Part shown: positions 23,604-35,199 of the stretch, in pieces | How positions within the stretch are numbered: position 1 is the stretch's first letter | How the letters are laid out: every line of letters starts with the position of its first letter | NCBI GenBank assembly: GCA_015698045.1 | Contig: BLAL01000194.1 | Location: 1,488,001 to 1,552,000, forward strand | Reading direction: 5' to 3' | From: Rhizophagus clarus | Taxonomy: Eukaryota > Glomeromycota > Glomeromycetes > Glomerales > Glomeraceae | Length of the DNA: 64,000 bases | The notes under the pieces: generated by a model | Seen by the model: the letters and a program-made list of their open reading frames with translations, nothing else | The model's database searches: none | Told to the model about the DNA's origin: nothing | Program-made: the position numbers and the translations under genes

Positions 23604-25305
23604 AGGACCCAGAAATATATATACAGGAGTAGGGTCTACTGATGTGTCATCATCATAGTAGAGTTAAGCGGAGTAAGATTTTGATTTGCATATAATTTAG
23701 GATTTTTTTGTCTGTAGTTAGGTTATTAGTTTGCATATTTATTTTCAAAATTTTTATATGTAAAAAATTCAGTTTGCGTATTTTGGTCTAAATTTGACCA
23801 ATTATATATATATTATAGTAGAATATGAAATATCATTTAAAAAAAATAAAAAAAAATCCAAAATGTTTAGATTTTTTTTATTTGTGGTATTAATCAGAGA
23901 AAATTTTTTTAAAAAAAATATAAGATCTGGTATAATCCTTTTATTAATAATTTTATGAAATATTAAAATATCTTTTTATTAAAGGCCAATTATAATACCT
24001 GGGTATCAGTCATATGATTCGATTAGTTTATCTTTTTTTATAAAACATTTTCATTAGAAAAAAAATTCATCACTCTAATGTTTTAAAAAAAAATAAAAAA
24101 TATATAAAAATTTAACCTTTAATCAAGTATATTGACGAAAGGTATTTATTTTTTTTCTTTAAGAACGTTACTGGAAGTCTGAAACGCTTCTGGACATACT
24201 ATAATTCGTAGTAAATTAGTTTTATTTCTATGTATTACTAGATTTCGACCACCTTGAACTTTCTTACTGGATATTCTGAAGGGTAATATAAAAAGATTAT
24301 TATATTTAATATAAGAACGTTACTAATGTTCTTCTCTTTTCTTTTTTTATAGGGGTAAGCCTTTCTAGCACCACTCTTAAAGGTAATTTTGAATGGAAAG
24401 GTTAAAGAAGGATAAAACTTAAATGTATTGTTATTTAGAGGTGCTGGAGTTGTTAGCTAAAAAACACTAGTATATAATAAATAATTAAACTTGTAGCTGT
24501 ATGGATTTTTATTTAATAATTAATATTGATATAAGAATGTTACTAACATTCTTTTTTTTCTTTTTTTGTAGGTACTGCTTGAACTTATAATTAGACTGGG
24601 TAAGAGTGCGTAGTGTAAGAGTTACTGGAAGGGAAAGTTATTTTACTTTTGTTATACAAAGAACATTTACTAATGTTCTTATTTGTTTTTTTTATAGGTG
24701 TCAGCTTTGATAAGAGTAGCCAAGTTGGGATAGAGGGGTAGAAGGATATAAACGCATATTATGAATAATAAAATATTGTATTAAATGGTTTATAATTTAT
24801 ATTTCATGTACAATTTCTTTTGTGAACCTATTTTTTATTATTAAAAACCGTTTATTTATTATTATTATTTTTTTTTTTATTGATTAATTTAAAAAAGATT
24901 TTTTTAATAAAAATGAATTTTTTTATTAAAAATAAATAAACAATAAAATAATTAATAAAATCGTCAAATTTTTTAAATCTGTTCAAACCATTTAATTTAG
25001 ACTAGATTATATTGTAATCTGAAACTCAGACCAAATATTTCAGTCTGGATTAAAAACCTTAATCCGGACAACTGAAGACCAAAATGAATTTTCAGTCTGG
25101 ATCTGACTGAACTGGTTAGAGCTTTAATTTCATGATATAATAAATGTGACATTAAGGTTTGGAATTTTAATTGCGTATCTTTGCAGGATTTTCAATATCA
25201 GGTGTCAATTTTGCTTACTACTATTCATATAAAAAACCCTTGCGTACAGCTTATAGTAAATGATTTTTTAATCACCTGACCCCTATATATATATTTCTGG
25301 GTCCT
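23604..25305 (+). mobile_element. TIR element E1 (ends AGGACCCAGAAATATATATA)
   Basis: The left end reads AGGACCCAGAAATATATATA and the right end is its inverted copy ending TTTCTGGGTCCT. Flanking 8-mers ATGATAAT and ACGGTAAT match at 6 of 8 positions, both differences being transitions, so an 8-bp duplication is likely but aged. It is 1702 bp, with no transposase. A second copy in opposite orientation lies at 62244-63773 with a perfect 8-bp duplication. It is probably a non-autonomous hAT-type element. Confidence 0.75.
24310..24760 (+). other. Microexon / mini-intron array in E1
   Basis: Three successive 3' splice modules of the form TTACTAAY + pyrimidine tract + TAG end at 24352, 24571 and 24697. 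Between them lie candidate microexons 24353-24382 (30 nt, donor GTAATT) and 24572-24599 (28 nt, donor GTAAGA). The best mini-intron is 24600-24697 (98 bp). Each module also forms an imperfect AAGAAC...GTTCTT hairpin. No long ORF results, so these may be non-coding exons or splice decoys. Confidence 0.45.
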
Positions 25306-25544
25306 ACGGTAATTATAAAAAAAAATTTTTTCTAATAATTTTTTTAAAAAAAGTGGCAAAAATAATGCATCATAGTTTAGAAAAGAAAATGATGTAATGG
25401 ATTTTTTTATTACACAGGAAAGGGTTAGCTTTTATATATTAAAGATCTATATATACATTGTTTATTTTAAAAAAATAAGATTAAACAAATCTATTTTGAT
25501 TGATAAATACATGATTTACTATTTAAAATATTTTGATATGTTAT
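25306..25544. other. AT-rich spacer
   Basis: Nothing recognisable; homopolymer-rich. Confidence 0.3.
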
Positions 25545-25960
25545 TTATGTAAACCGCTGTATATACCGTATTTTTTCAATATTCATCAGGAAATTTTATA
25601 GTGCGAAAAGTTGCGCAAGATTACACATTGTAATATTTTGTAACTTTTTAAAATATTTCAAAATATTATGATATGCAAAGTTTCATAATTTTACAGTTCG
25701 TAATATTCTGTAATTTTACGCATTCGCAATATTTCGTAATTTTATATAATATTTCGTAAATTTTTAGACCCGCTACAAGTTTGCGTAAGCGTAATATTTT
25801 GTAACTTTTTAAAATATTTCGAAATATTACGATATGCAAAGTTTTGTAATTTTACAGTTTGTAATATTATGTAATTTTATTGCGTAATATTTTGCAACTT
25901 TTTAAAATATTTTGATGATTCGTAATTTTACATAAATATTTTGTAATGTTTCAAAATTCA
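25545..25960 (-). repeat. Satellite fragment (CGTAATATT family)
   Basis: Irregular repeats of TTCGTAATTTTAC, TAATATTTTGTAAC and CGAAATATTACG. The flank AGGAAATTTTATAG at about 25590 is the reverse of CTATAAAATTTCCT at about 61535, so this is an inverted, diverged relative of the satellite at 58300-61540. Confidence 0.55.
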
Positions 25961-26690
25961 TTTTTGTACTATAAGTTTATATAATGTATATTTTATTAGA
26001 TATAATATGAATTAAGAGTAGAGGGATCGATATGGCTGATTATATGGCTAAAAAAAAAATCATTTTTTTTTTTACTTCGCTACAAGGAAAACTCACTCAA
26101 TATTTTATGAAAAACTGTTTAAAAGTATTCTTTAGAAAGCTAGAGTTTCTGTCTTTCAAATAAACTTTAGTAAAGTATAATACAAATAAGGCTTATAACG
26201 AAATATTACACTATGAAGTCGTCATTAGTTGCGAATCTCCTATAGTAAGTTGCAAATCACCTAGAGAACATATCTTCAAATTAACTTTAAATTTATGAAA
26301 CCTTACAAGTTAATAGTATAATAAAAAAGAATATTTATGTCAAAAAATCATTGTGCATTTACTTATTCAAATAAAATTTTTTATTAATACCATTTTATTT
26401 TTTTATTATTAGTCATATTTGATTTTAAAAGTCTAAATACATTCAAAAAGACTAATAGCAAATAGTTAAACACTTTAATAAATAAATGAAGCGTATGTTT
26501 ATACTCTTTTTGAATGTGTATTTAACAAAATTCATATGGTAGTTTGCGAGAAATCATAAATTTTGCTCGTTTTAGGTCACGTGATAATCTACATTTTTTA
26601 GTCTAAAATCATATATATGTTGTGGCGTAGATACACTCTACCCTTAAATTATAAAAAATTACAAGTATTTATTACTATATACAGAATATA
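25961..26690. other. AT-rich region without genes
   Basis: No coding ORF or RNA gene recognised. A TCACGTGA palindrome lies at about 26577-26584. Confidence 0.3.
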
Positions 26691-26699
26691 TAAAAGTAA

Positions 26700-27480
26700 A
26701 AAAAAAGAGTAATGATACAATTAGATGTAAAAAGAAGAGAAACAGCTATCGTAACGTTGGTATTAGATATAAAGATAAAAGAAATATTGTTAGTATTGTT
26801 AGTATTGTTAATATTAGAGTAAAAAGAGTTAAAGAAACAGTAGAAATATGGATATTATCGTTAGTATTAAAGTACAAGTAAAAGAAAAAAAGGAAACGTA
26901 GATAGTATTGTTAGTATTACAATATAAAGTAACAATTAGGGTAAAAAACGTGTTAGTATTAAAACAATTAGTATTAATAAACAAATATTTCTATACCTGC
27001 AAAGAATAAACTAAAAATAAAAGAAAAAGGAAAAATAAACATGTTGTTGGTATTAAGTAAAAGGAGTAAAAAAAACATAATTAGTATTGTTAGTATTGTT
27101 AGTATTGAAGTAAAAATAAAAAGAAATAAAGGATATATGGATATTATTGTTAGTATTACGACACAAAGTAACAGAGATAAAAAGAAAACAAAAATAATTA
27201 GTATTAATAAACAAATATTTCTATACCTGCAAAGAATAAACTAAAAATAAAAGAAAGAGGAGACAAAATAAAAAATAAACATGTTGTTAGTATTAAGTAA
27301 AAGGAGTAAAAAAAACATAATTAGTATTGTTAGTATCGATCGTTAGTATTAAAGTACAAGTAAAAAGAAATAAAGGAAACATGTATATTATTGTCAGTAT
27401 TACGATACAAAGTAAAAAAGAAGTAAAAAATAATGAAATAATTATTATTAATAAATAAATATTTCTATACCTGCAAAGCA
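26700..27480 (-). repeat. Tandem repeat with AG|GT ratchet-like splice sites
   Basis: Units of about 230 and 244 bp. Read on -, each unit ends in TTTGCAG|GTATAG (junctions at 27471|27470, 27227|27226 and 26997|26996), an acceptor joined directly to a donor. Two of the three have a strong pyrimidine tract (TTTCTTTTATTTTTAG upstream). Many TACTAAC branch-point motifs lie between them, for example CAATACTAACAATACTAAC. Recursive splicing is inferred; it would need transcription from about 27700 toward lower coordinates. Confidence 0.5.
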
Positions 27481-27599
27481 ATAAATTATGAAATATATGT
27501 AAATATTCTGTATATAATTAAAAAATATTGAACAAAAGGATAAAGAAATAATAAAAAGAAGAGAAAAATATTGAACAAAAAAATAAAGAAATAAAGAGA

Positions 27600-27700
27600 C
27601 AAAAAATAAATAGGACAAAAAACACGTGCAGATTAAATCACATGCAAGGATCAGTCTAATTTTGATTGGCCAGAAAATACGATACTGTATGTACAATTAT
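27600..27700 (-). promoter_or_regulatory. Promoter-like CCAAT / CACGTG module
   Basis: On -, CCAATCAAAATTAGACTGATC is followed by GCATGTGATTT and TGCACGTG, then T-rich DNA. The same order (CCAATCAAAATTCGGTCTGATC, then CACGTGATC) occurs at 38975-39010 ahead of a similar TACTAAC-rich region. Promoter role inferred. Confidence 0.4.
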
Positions 27701-27759
27701 ATCATGCAGATTTATTTATTTAATTATCAACAACGTGGGCGTAATATAAATAAATCGTG

Positions 27760-27870
27760 ACTGAAACTTGTGTTCAATTTGTGTTGATAATACTGGTAAA
27801 AAATTATTAATTTTGGCCAAATTTTGTTAAATTTGTTAAATTTGTGTTGAATTTGTGTTGCGTAATTTTT
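27760..27870 (-). repeat. Fragment related to hAT-1 interior leader
   Basis: GTGTTCAATTTGTGTTGATAATACTGGTAAAA and following TTGGCCAAATTTTGTTAAATTTGTG match the reverse complement of about 14585-14690 in hAT-1 and 22165-22290 in its deleted copy, with gaps. Confidence 0.5.
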
Positions 27871-28138
27871 TATTTATCACAAGGAGATAATAATTAGTAA
27901 TTGTATGTATGTACGATATACAAGATTTTTTTTATGATTTTTTTAAGAAATGTACGCAAAATATTTAATCAGAATATAATTGTTTTTATTTTTAAATATG
28001 ATATATTGATATGTTATTGTTCAGCCCAATAGAATCATGCTGATCTTCATGGACTGATATTTTTATTAGGCGTAACAATAACAGATCAAGTACATGAAAT
28101 TTAAATTTAATATATAATTATTGACAGCTATATTAAAC

Positions 28139-28355
28139 TACCTATTAGTAATTACCTATTTATTATGGCTATCGCTTGTAACATTAATTTTAATATTAAA
28201 ATTAGTTAAAGAACCACTTTGCATTAAGGAAAAAAATTGATCTGGCTGTATGGAAATTTCCAATAAATTTTTGTCTGAAGTTTGAAGAGGCAAGGATGCT
28301 TTTTTATTTACATTGGATTCATTCAAAGGTTTAGAATGCGAAAGGGATGGCTTAG
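28139..28355 (-). pseudogene. Possible orphan 3' exon, unknown protein
   Basis: On -, after an acceptor-like TTTTTGCTAAG, a frame of about 65 codons stays open: PSLSHSKPLNESNVNKK, then LEISIQPDQFFSLMQSGSLT, ending DSHNK-stop. Composition is protein-like (QPD, LPLQTS) for such AT-rich DNA. No upstream exon was found. It may be a relic of a decayed gene; I do not recognise it. Confidence 0.25.
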
Positions 28356-28437
28356 CAAAAAGATTAAATTATAGTTTAAATAGTCTAATTTTGTAATACA
28401 GCATGATCAGAAATGTCAGAACAATAACACTTTTATT

Positions 28438-28553
28438 GGATGTGGGGATATATCGGTCACAGGAACCTTTATTGATTGGTGAAAATGGCCACTACGTGGC
28501 CCATTTTCATCCAATCATTCGGTCCTGTGACCGATATAGCTACACCCCCATCC
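28438..28553. mobile_element. Small foldback element (116 bp)
   Basis: GGATGTGGGGATATATCGGT at the left and its imperfect inverse ending CCCCCATCC at the right fold into one long hairpin; ATCGGTCACAGGA is perfectly inverted. No clear target duplication. Likely a MITE. Confidence 0.5.
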
Positions 28554-28846
28554 TATAATATATATAAATCAAACTAAGATTTTTTTTTATTAATCATGAT
28601 ATTTATATTTAGATAATCCATATCTGCACAAGATTTAATTAATATGTTTAATGATGAGAGTGTAATAAATTAAATTTTAATTGAAACGAGAAATAAAATC
28701 AAACCAAAGAGGTATTATTCAAATTTTATTTAAAGTGACATTTTACGACTTTCTTTCTACCCAAATTTTTACTCATCCAAAATCAAATTATAAAAATCAA
28801 ATCTAATCTAATAATTCCTCACCACACATGTTCACGTCATTTCCAC

Positions 28847-28982
28847 TATAACGTTCATTGGAACTGGGCTATAATGGATGAGCTGGTTAATATACGTCAA
28901 GACAGAAACTGCGCCTACCATAATATTAATGGTAGAAGCCACCATGATTTTTGGGACTCTGTTGCCAATAGGTTTATATGAC
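28847..28982 (-). pseudogene. Possible orphan last exon next to the LINE array
   Basis: On -, after ATATTAG, a 44-codon frame reads SYKPIGNRVPKIMVASTINI and continues through VLTYINQLIHYSPVPMN to a TGA. Composition looks protein-like and partly hydrophobic. It lies just downstream (on -) of the LINE target site at 29007-29021, which would then sit in an intron. Identity unknown. Confidence 0.25.
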
Positions 28983-29006
28983 TAATATCTATAATTTCTT
29001 TAAGAA

Positions 29007-29021
29007 AGAATTTAAATTCAA
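29007..29021. repeat. LINE target 15-mer, copy 1
   Basis: AGAATTTAAATTCAA at the 3' edge of LINE A. Contains the 12-bp palindrome GAATTTAAATTC. Confidence 0.9.
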
Positions 29022-32000
29022 GGCAAACACGGCATAGTAGCCCTTATCTTTATTAATTATTATTAAACTGATACAATTTACAAATTATAAAAAGAAACAA
29101 AATAAAATAAAACTAACTAAAAACAAAGCTATATAGTCTCCTAAGTAAAAATATAGTAATAAACCTATCCTAAAAAGAATAAATCGCATTACACTAAATT
29201 TCCCTAGATCTTCCCCCTTGATATATTCCAACTAAAGTAGAAGCAACTATGCTAACATAATAACGGATAACACACCCACTATAAAAATCGACATTACATT
29301 CTGCAAAAGCTGTTATTAAGTAGCACCGTTAGATGATCCATAAAACCCAACAGATGTTTAAACCATGGCAAACCTTGAGTCATCGAGTTCTTTATCCAAT
29401 CAACTTCAGAGTCACGTGGAGTTACGAGATGGGTCAGAGGAGGTAGCGAAGAGAAAGGCACATATGAAGTGGCAGGCAAATTAGAAGGCCAAGGAGTAGT
29501 TTTCAATTTAAGAGTGATGTTTATCGCGTCTTCCCATTTACTTTTGTCATAGGTACGCAGATGCCAGATGCGTTTTCTAAGCTTCTGGATAAAATTGTTG
29601 TGAATCGCAGCTACGACCTTCATAGCAGACTGTCTGGGAATAAATAAATCAACAAATAAATCAATAAACATTGTGGGTAAACAACCCCAGATGAGCGTGT
29701 AAGAGGACCAATTAGAAGAAGAAATAGTCCAGCAAGAGAGAGAAGAGAGTCTCCTAAGCATAGGCGTGGGATCCTTGTCAGCCAATTCACCAGCTTGGCG
29801 AAGCTTGGAAAATAAATGATTTTGATAGGATTGTAAAATTTGATGCATAACGGAACGGCGTTTGGAGCAGAGGATTAGGTGCATCAAGTCCTCCATGTGA
29901 TCACGACATGAGCGGCAGGTAAGAAGATTGATATACAAATCAGAACGGGTGATTTTCAACTTCTCCAAAAGAGGCAAATCATCGAGGAAGAGTTTAAACT
30001 TGAAAGTGTAATGCCTTGCGGCATGAGAAGCCTGGAAAGAAGCGTCATGTGCTGGGGAAAAATTGAGAGTAAACCAAGTGAGTTCCCAGTCAATGACATA
30101 GTCGTCCTTGTTATATAGACAACAGACAAATTGGAAACGCTTGAGAGACAAAAGGTCCTTCAAAAAAGTGGCCTGAAAGTGGAGCTTGAAGAGCCGCCTA
30201 GGGTTGGATTCACAAACAACATTATCATAGACCAGGCGGACATTGTGCGAGGAAGTATACGTGGCCGCAGGCAAGAGAGGAGCCATATCAGAGTGATGGG
30301 TAGAATTAGCAAGGGAGTCAGCAAATTCGTTCCAATAATTGCCATCATGGCCTTTAACCTTGACAGGGAAGACTGTGAGACATTTTGATTGGATGGAAGA
30401 TTCAATAGAGGCCCATAGCTCAAAGTTGGTGGTTTTGTAATACAGACGACTATTAGTATAGGAAGAAGAGGCACATAAGTTCAAACCATCAATAGCAGCT
30501 TGAGAGTCCGTGTAGATAGTGATGGTGGAATCATCCAGAGAGACGCTTAAAGCAGCATAGATCGCAGCAGCTTCAGCTCTAGTGGAAGAAGGCCAGTTTT
30601 GTATAGTGCCATGCGCAAATGTAGCAACAGAATTGAGATACCCAGCATCAGGTATTAACTGGACCCAAGACCAAACCAGTGAGACTTCAGGTGTTCTGAG
30701 GTTAACAAGGGAGCCATCAGTATAATATCGGTAGTGAGACCCTGATGGGAGAGGAACTGAAGAGGGGAGTGTAGACAAAGCGTCTAAAGGAGAAGCCTCA
30801 GTCGAATCACACTCAACTACAGAAGAAGAAAAAGAAAAATCGGGCAAAATATCGAGACATTGATAATAAGGAATCAATGTAATACTGAGATCTGCCCAAG
30901 AGTAAGGAGAAATAACTTCCGTGGTAGTCTGTCAAATACGCTCGCAATCGGTGGAAAGAATCAAAGATTTCAACAAAGAAACCTTGAAAGTACAGCGAGG
31001 TAGAACGGCGGTATATTTGTTAGCCGAAGGAAATGGAACGTGCACTTCACAGCCCAGGCAAGGATGAAGGCGGATCACATCACCAGGAGAGGAGAGGCAG
31101 TCAGATATCCAATGAACAATCATACAGGTATCTTTTTTAGGCTGAACGCTAAGTTGCTTGCCAAAAAGAGGAGTATCATTTCCATCAAGAGTAACGAGCC
31201 AATGCCGATTCTTTTGCATTGTAGTAACGCCAGGGACTAGAGTGACGGAAGAGGTAGCAGAGGGGGGACATACATAGCGATCCAATAACTGATCATGAGA
31301 GTCAGGAAGGGTTGTATTGGCCTTAATGTCCAGATACCATTTATGAGGAAGAGAACGACCACGTTTATCCGCAAGTTGAGCAATATAAGCGGTCCGATAA
31401 GTAGTCCAAGAAATGAGATGGGAGCCAGACGGCGCGATTAACTGTGATAAATAATAAAGATGGCATTTCTGAAGGATCTTAAGGTAAGCCTTAAAAACAT
31501 GCGGGCTTATACACAAATATAAAGGAGTATGGCCAGGGAGAGTAAGGTTCAGAAATGTTGAAGAAAAACAAGCATGTTGCAAATGGAACGAGGTAGAAGT
31601 CATGGAAGCAATAGTGCAAGCGATATAATCACATTTAAAGGCAGTCATAGTAGACCATAAAGACCAATCATCCACCATCAAAGGAGAAATAGGGATTAAA
31701 AATCTAAACTGTATCAACAATAATCTATAAATAAACAAATGTTGAATAAGAGGAGTGGAAGAATTAGCCATCAAAAACAAATTATTAACATGACATTGAA
31801 TCAAATGAGAAGATAAATTAATCAATTCCAAAGCCTGAGAAAGATAAAGTATAGGGTTAGGAAGAGAACGAGAAAAATTAGCCTTTTGCTTAACAAGCGA
31901 ACGTATACATCATGTAGCAGCATAACAATCAGTCGCAGAGAGGTGGGTAACTTGCATACGGTACTCCAATTTAGGAATGAGCACCGAGTTGTAAAGATAA

Positions 32001-34889
32001 ACAATTTGTTTGGCAGATAGTCTGACTAGACAAAGAGTAGCGGCGAAGGAATTACATTCACCAGCGATTTGTTTTTTGACAAAGTTACGAGAGCCTTTGA
32101 TATTAAACCATACTCCTAAAAAACAAAATGAAGAAGTGATAGAAAGAGGAGTAACAGAAATAGAAGAAATATCATTCAAAGACGATAGGGTTAAATGAAA
32201 TTCCACAGGAAAGATAGTAGATGTAGTGGTTAGAGGTAACAAATTCGATATCAAAACATATTTTTGATAATTAGCAGAAGTATTATTCAACGCGTAAAAT
32301 TCTTTTGTGATTGATAACATGTGCTCTAGTCCAGCCTTAGATGAAGAAATAAGAGTAGAGTCATCCATAAAGACCAAGTTGTTAATAAGAATATCTGAAG
32401 TGAAGTCCTTCATATTTGAAAGTAGTGTTGAAGATCTCAGAATGTAAGGATCCAGCATCTCATTTTTCAAAACAGTCAGAAGGGGATCAATATAAATGAC
32501 ACACAGAAGTGGAGAAATCACTTCGCCTTGGTCTATACCAATGCGAATCTGATAGGAAGGAGTCTCACCGTATGCAGTAAAAATCTGATTTGAACGGTTC
32601 ATAAAAAGAGATAAGATGAGTGTGATAGCAGACACAGGTAAACATATGCGTTCCAAAGCGAATTTTAACATAGTAAGGTTAACAGAGTCGAATGCTTTGG
32701 AGATGTCTTGTGAAAGAATCCAAAGAGGAGAATTATTGTGATTGGCATCATGAATAATAGATTCGAGGGTAATAATTGGGTCCCGACAGGTTCCTCCAGG
32801 CAGTCCAGCAAAATTATCACCTTTAAGGACGTTGTGAGCGACCAAAATGGCAGACAAGCGATTATAAAAAAGCTTGACAAAGGATTTCTGAATAACTTCC
32901 AAAAGTGTGATACGACGAGTGTTTATCAGTTGACAACGCCATTCATGTGGCTTGGGGATAGGGAAAACCATAGCTTGTCATTACAGATCAGGAATGTCAG
33001 CAGAAGTAAAACATTTGCGAATTAAAATTAAAAGCAAAGAATTGGTAGTAGGTCCTAAATGTTTGAGCATTTCATATGTAATCATAGAAGGACCAGAAGC
33101 TTTGCCATTGGGCATGGAAGAAACCGTAGAGAGCCATTCCTCTAAGGAAGGGGGAGACAGGAGAGAATTATAAATATCGGGGGAAACAGTATTCATGGGC
33201 GAGTACTCAGAACGCCATCTATCAGGTAACGCTGATATATGCGAAGGGGGGGTAGATTTGATAGGAACTGCATGTTGAAAGTGATTGGTTACAGCAACAG
33301 AAACATCCTTTGGGTCCGTTAATAACTGAGGAGTGGTAGGATGATCAATAAAGACACGATCTAACACGATTCGATGACATGAGCGAGAGAGCGCTGAATT
33401 AATAAAAGAAGAGATGTCAGTATCAAAATTCTGATCACGAGATTCCAGATGAGCCTTGATAGAGGAATCCTGAAACTCTTTTTCTTTCAAAATGTGTAAG
33501 CCCCTTAATAATTTAGAAGCATGTGATAGGGTTTGAAATAAGTTATTAAAATTATCTGTCCGGCAAGAAAATAAAGATGAAGGTAAGGTAGGAACGGCAG
33601 AAAAGGTAGATTTGTACAGTTTAAATATATTATTTAATCAGATCAAATAACCAGACCATTTACGATTATAGGAGGAAGAAAGGGTATGCGGGTATTTACG
33701 TAACAATTTAATAGAGTGAATAACGCGATTAAGGAAACGATAATGTTGAATCAAAGTTTCCAAATCTTTAGGAAGTTTAGGGGTATGATCATTACCAACA
33801 GTACGTGTGGGTAGAACAGCATTGGCACCAGCAATAATGTTAGCGTGTAAATATTCACACATCCGATTGACATGTCAAGAGGCAAAAATAGTGAGGGATA
33901 TACTACATAAGTTGTCAATGTGAGCAGAAAAGTCATCCCATTGTGAGGGAATAACTGAATCAAAAGAAAAAATATGACGAGATTGTCATTTAAGCTGTCA
34001 AGCACGAGCTAGCTTGATAGAAACAGATAAAAGGGAATAATCATAATAGGTAATAACAGGATTATGATCAAAAAAATTAACATCACGGGCGTCAAAAATG
34101 ACGGAGGTGAGCAAAAAACGTTTGAGAAGGGGACACGACCAAACATAATCAATACGGGAAATAATGTCCGCACGATGAAAGGTGCCAAAGAGGCAGAAGA
34201 AAAGTTAACAGGGGTGAAGTCAACATATCCATTTAATAAAAGAAAATTAAAAAGATGATGGATACGTTTGGAAGCAATTTGAGGTTGATTGAAATATATG
34301 GGGTAGAATTGATCTAGGTGCATATTAAAATCACCACAAACGGCATGATGAAAACCTAGTCTCTTGGCTTCTGATAAGGCGCTAATAAGGAGGTCGATTG
34401 TCTCATCGCGCAAGGATTGATCAGAGGTGGGAGGGATATAAACAACAAAAATACGCAGCTTAAAATATAAGTCAACAGAAAGCAGTCTTGATGAAAAAGA
34501 GGAATAAGTATGAACATGAGAGGCCAAAGAATTTTCAATAAAGAGGGAAACACTCCCAGAAGAACGAACATGTTGGGAGGTATCCAAAACAGAAGAAAAA
34601 ACAGTATAATTAGAAAGTTGTTTTGACAAAAAATGCATTTGTTTGGGATGCAGATGGGTATCGACGACACCACCAAAGGAGATATGTTTAAGGGAAAAGA
34701 AGTCATTTAATAGTTCAATTTTGTTGTGAGAAAATATCTTAAGACCATTAATGTTAAAAGAGGAAATATTAAAGGAATTGCGAGGGTAAGGTGTAGGAGA
34801 AGTATAAGAAAATAAGGAATCCTGTAAAGAGAGGTTATCTATATCTAAAGGGTTGGAAGGGTTGCGAATGAAGGACACAGGTTGAATGG

Positions 34890-35110
34890 AGTCAAATCGG
34901 TCACCAATCGGTCATGTGACTGATTGGTAACCGATTGGTTACCTATTGATGACTGATTTTTTCAATCGGTCATCAATCAGGTATAAAATCCAAATCGGTT
35001 ATCAACCATTCATATGACTGATTGATGGCCGATTAATGTACGGTTGAATTTACCAGTTATCAATAGGTCACATATCAGATTGATGACCGATTGGTTGCTA
35101 ATTGGCTTAT
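34890..35110. repeat. Left subterminal CCGATTG repeats
   Basis: Scattered CCGATTGG, CAATCGGT and GACTGATTG motifs in both orientations. Similar CAATCGGC/GCCGATTG motifs fill the right end (39940-40090), as expected for subterminal transposase sites. Confidence 0.55.
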
Positions 35111-35199
35111 TATATATTAGCAGATTTTTAGATTTTTTCAATAATAATGTTTTATTTATAAACCATTTTAAACTCTGATAGAAAATTTTTTTTGATAGA

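Noticed and set aside
27041..27696. Small ORFs in the 26700-27700 repeat
   Set aside because: Low-complexity AT-rich frames, not conserved between repeat units.
30131..30388. Plus-strand ORFs within LINE bodies, also at 48841-49227 and 56953-57258
   Set aside because: Antisense shadows of RNase H and RT coding sequence; the minus frames carry the conserved motifs.
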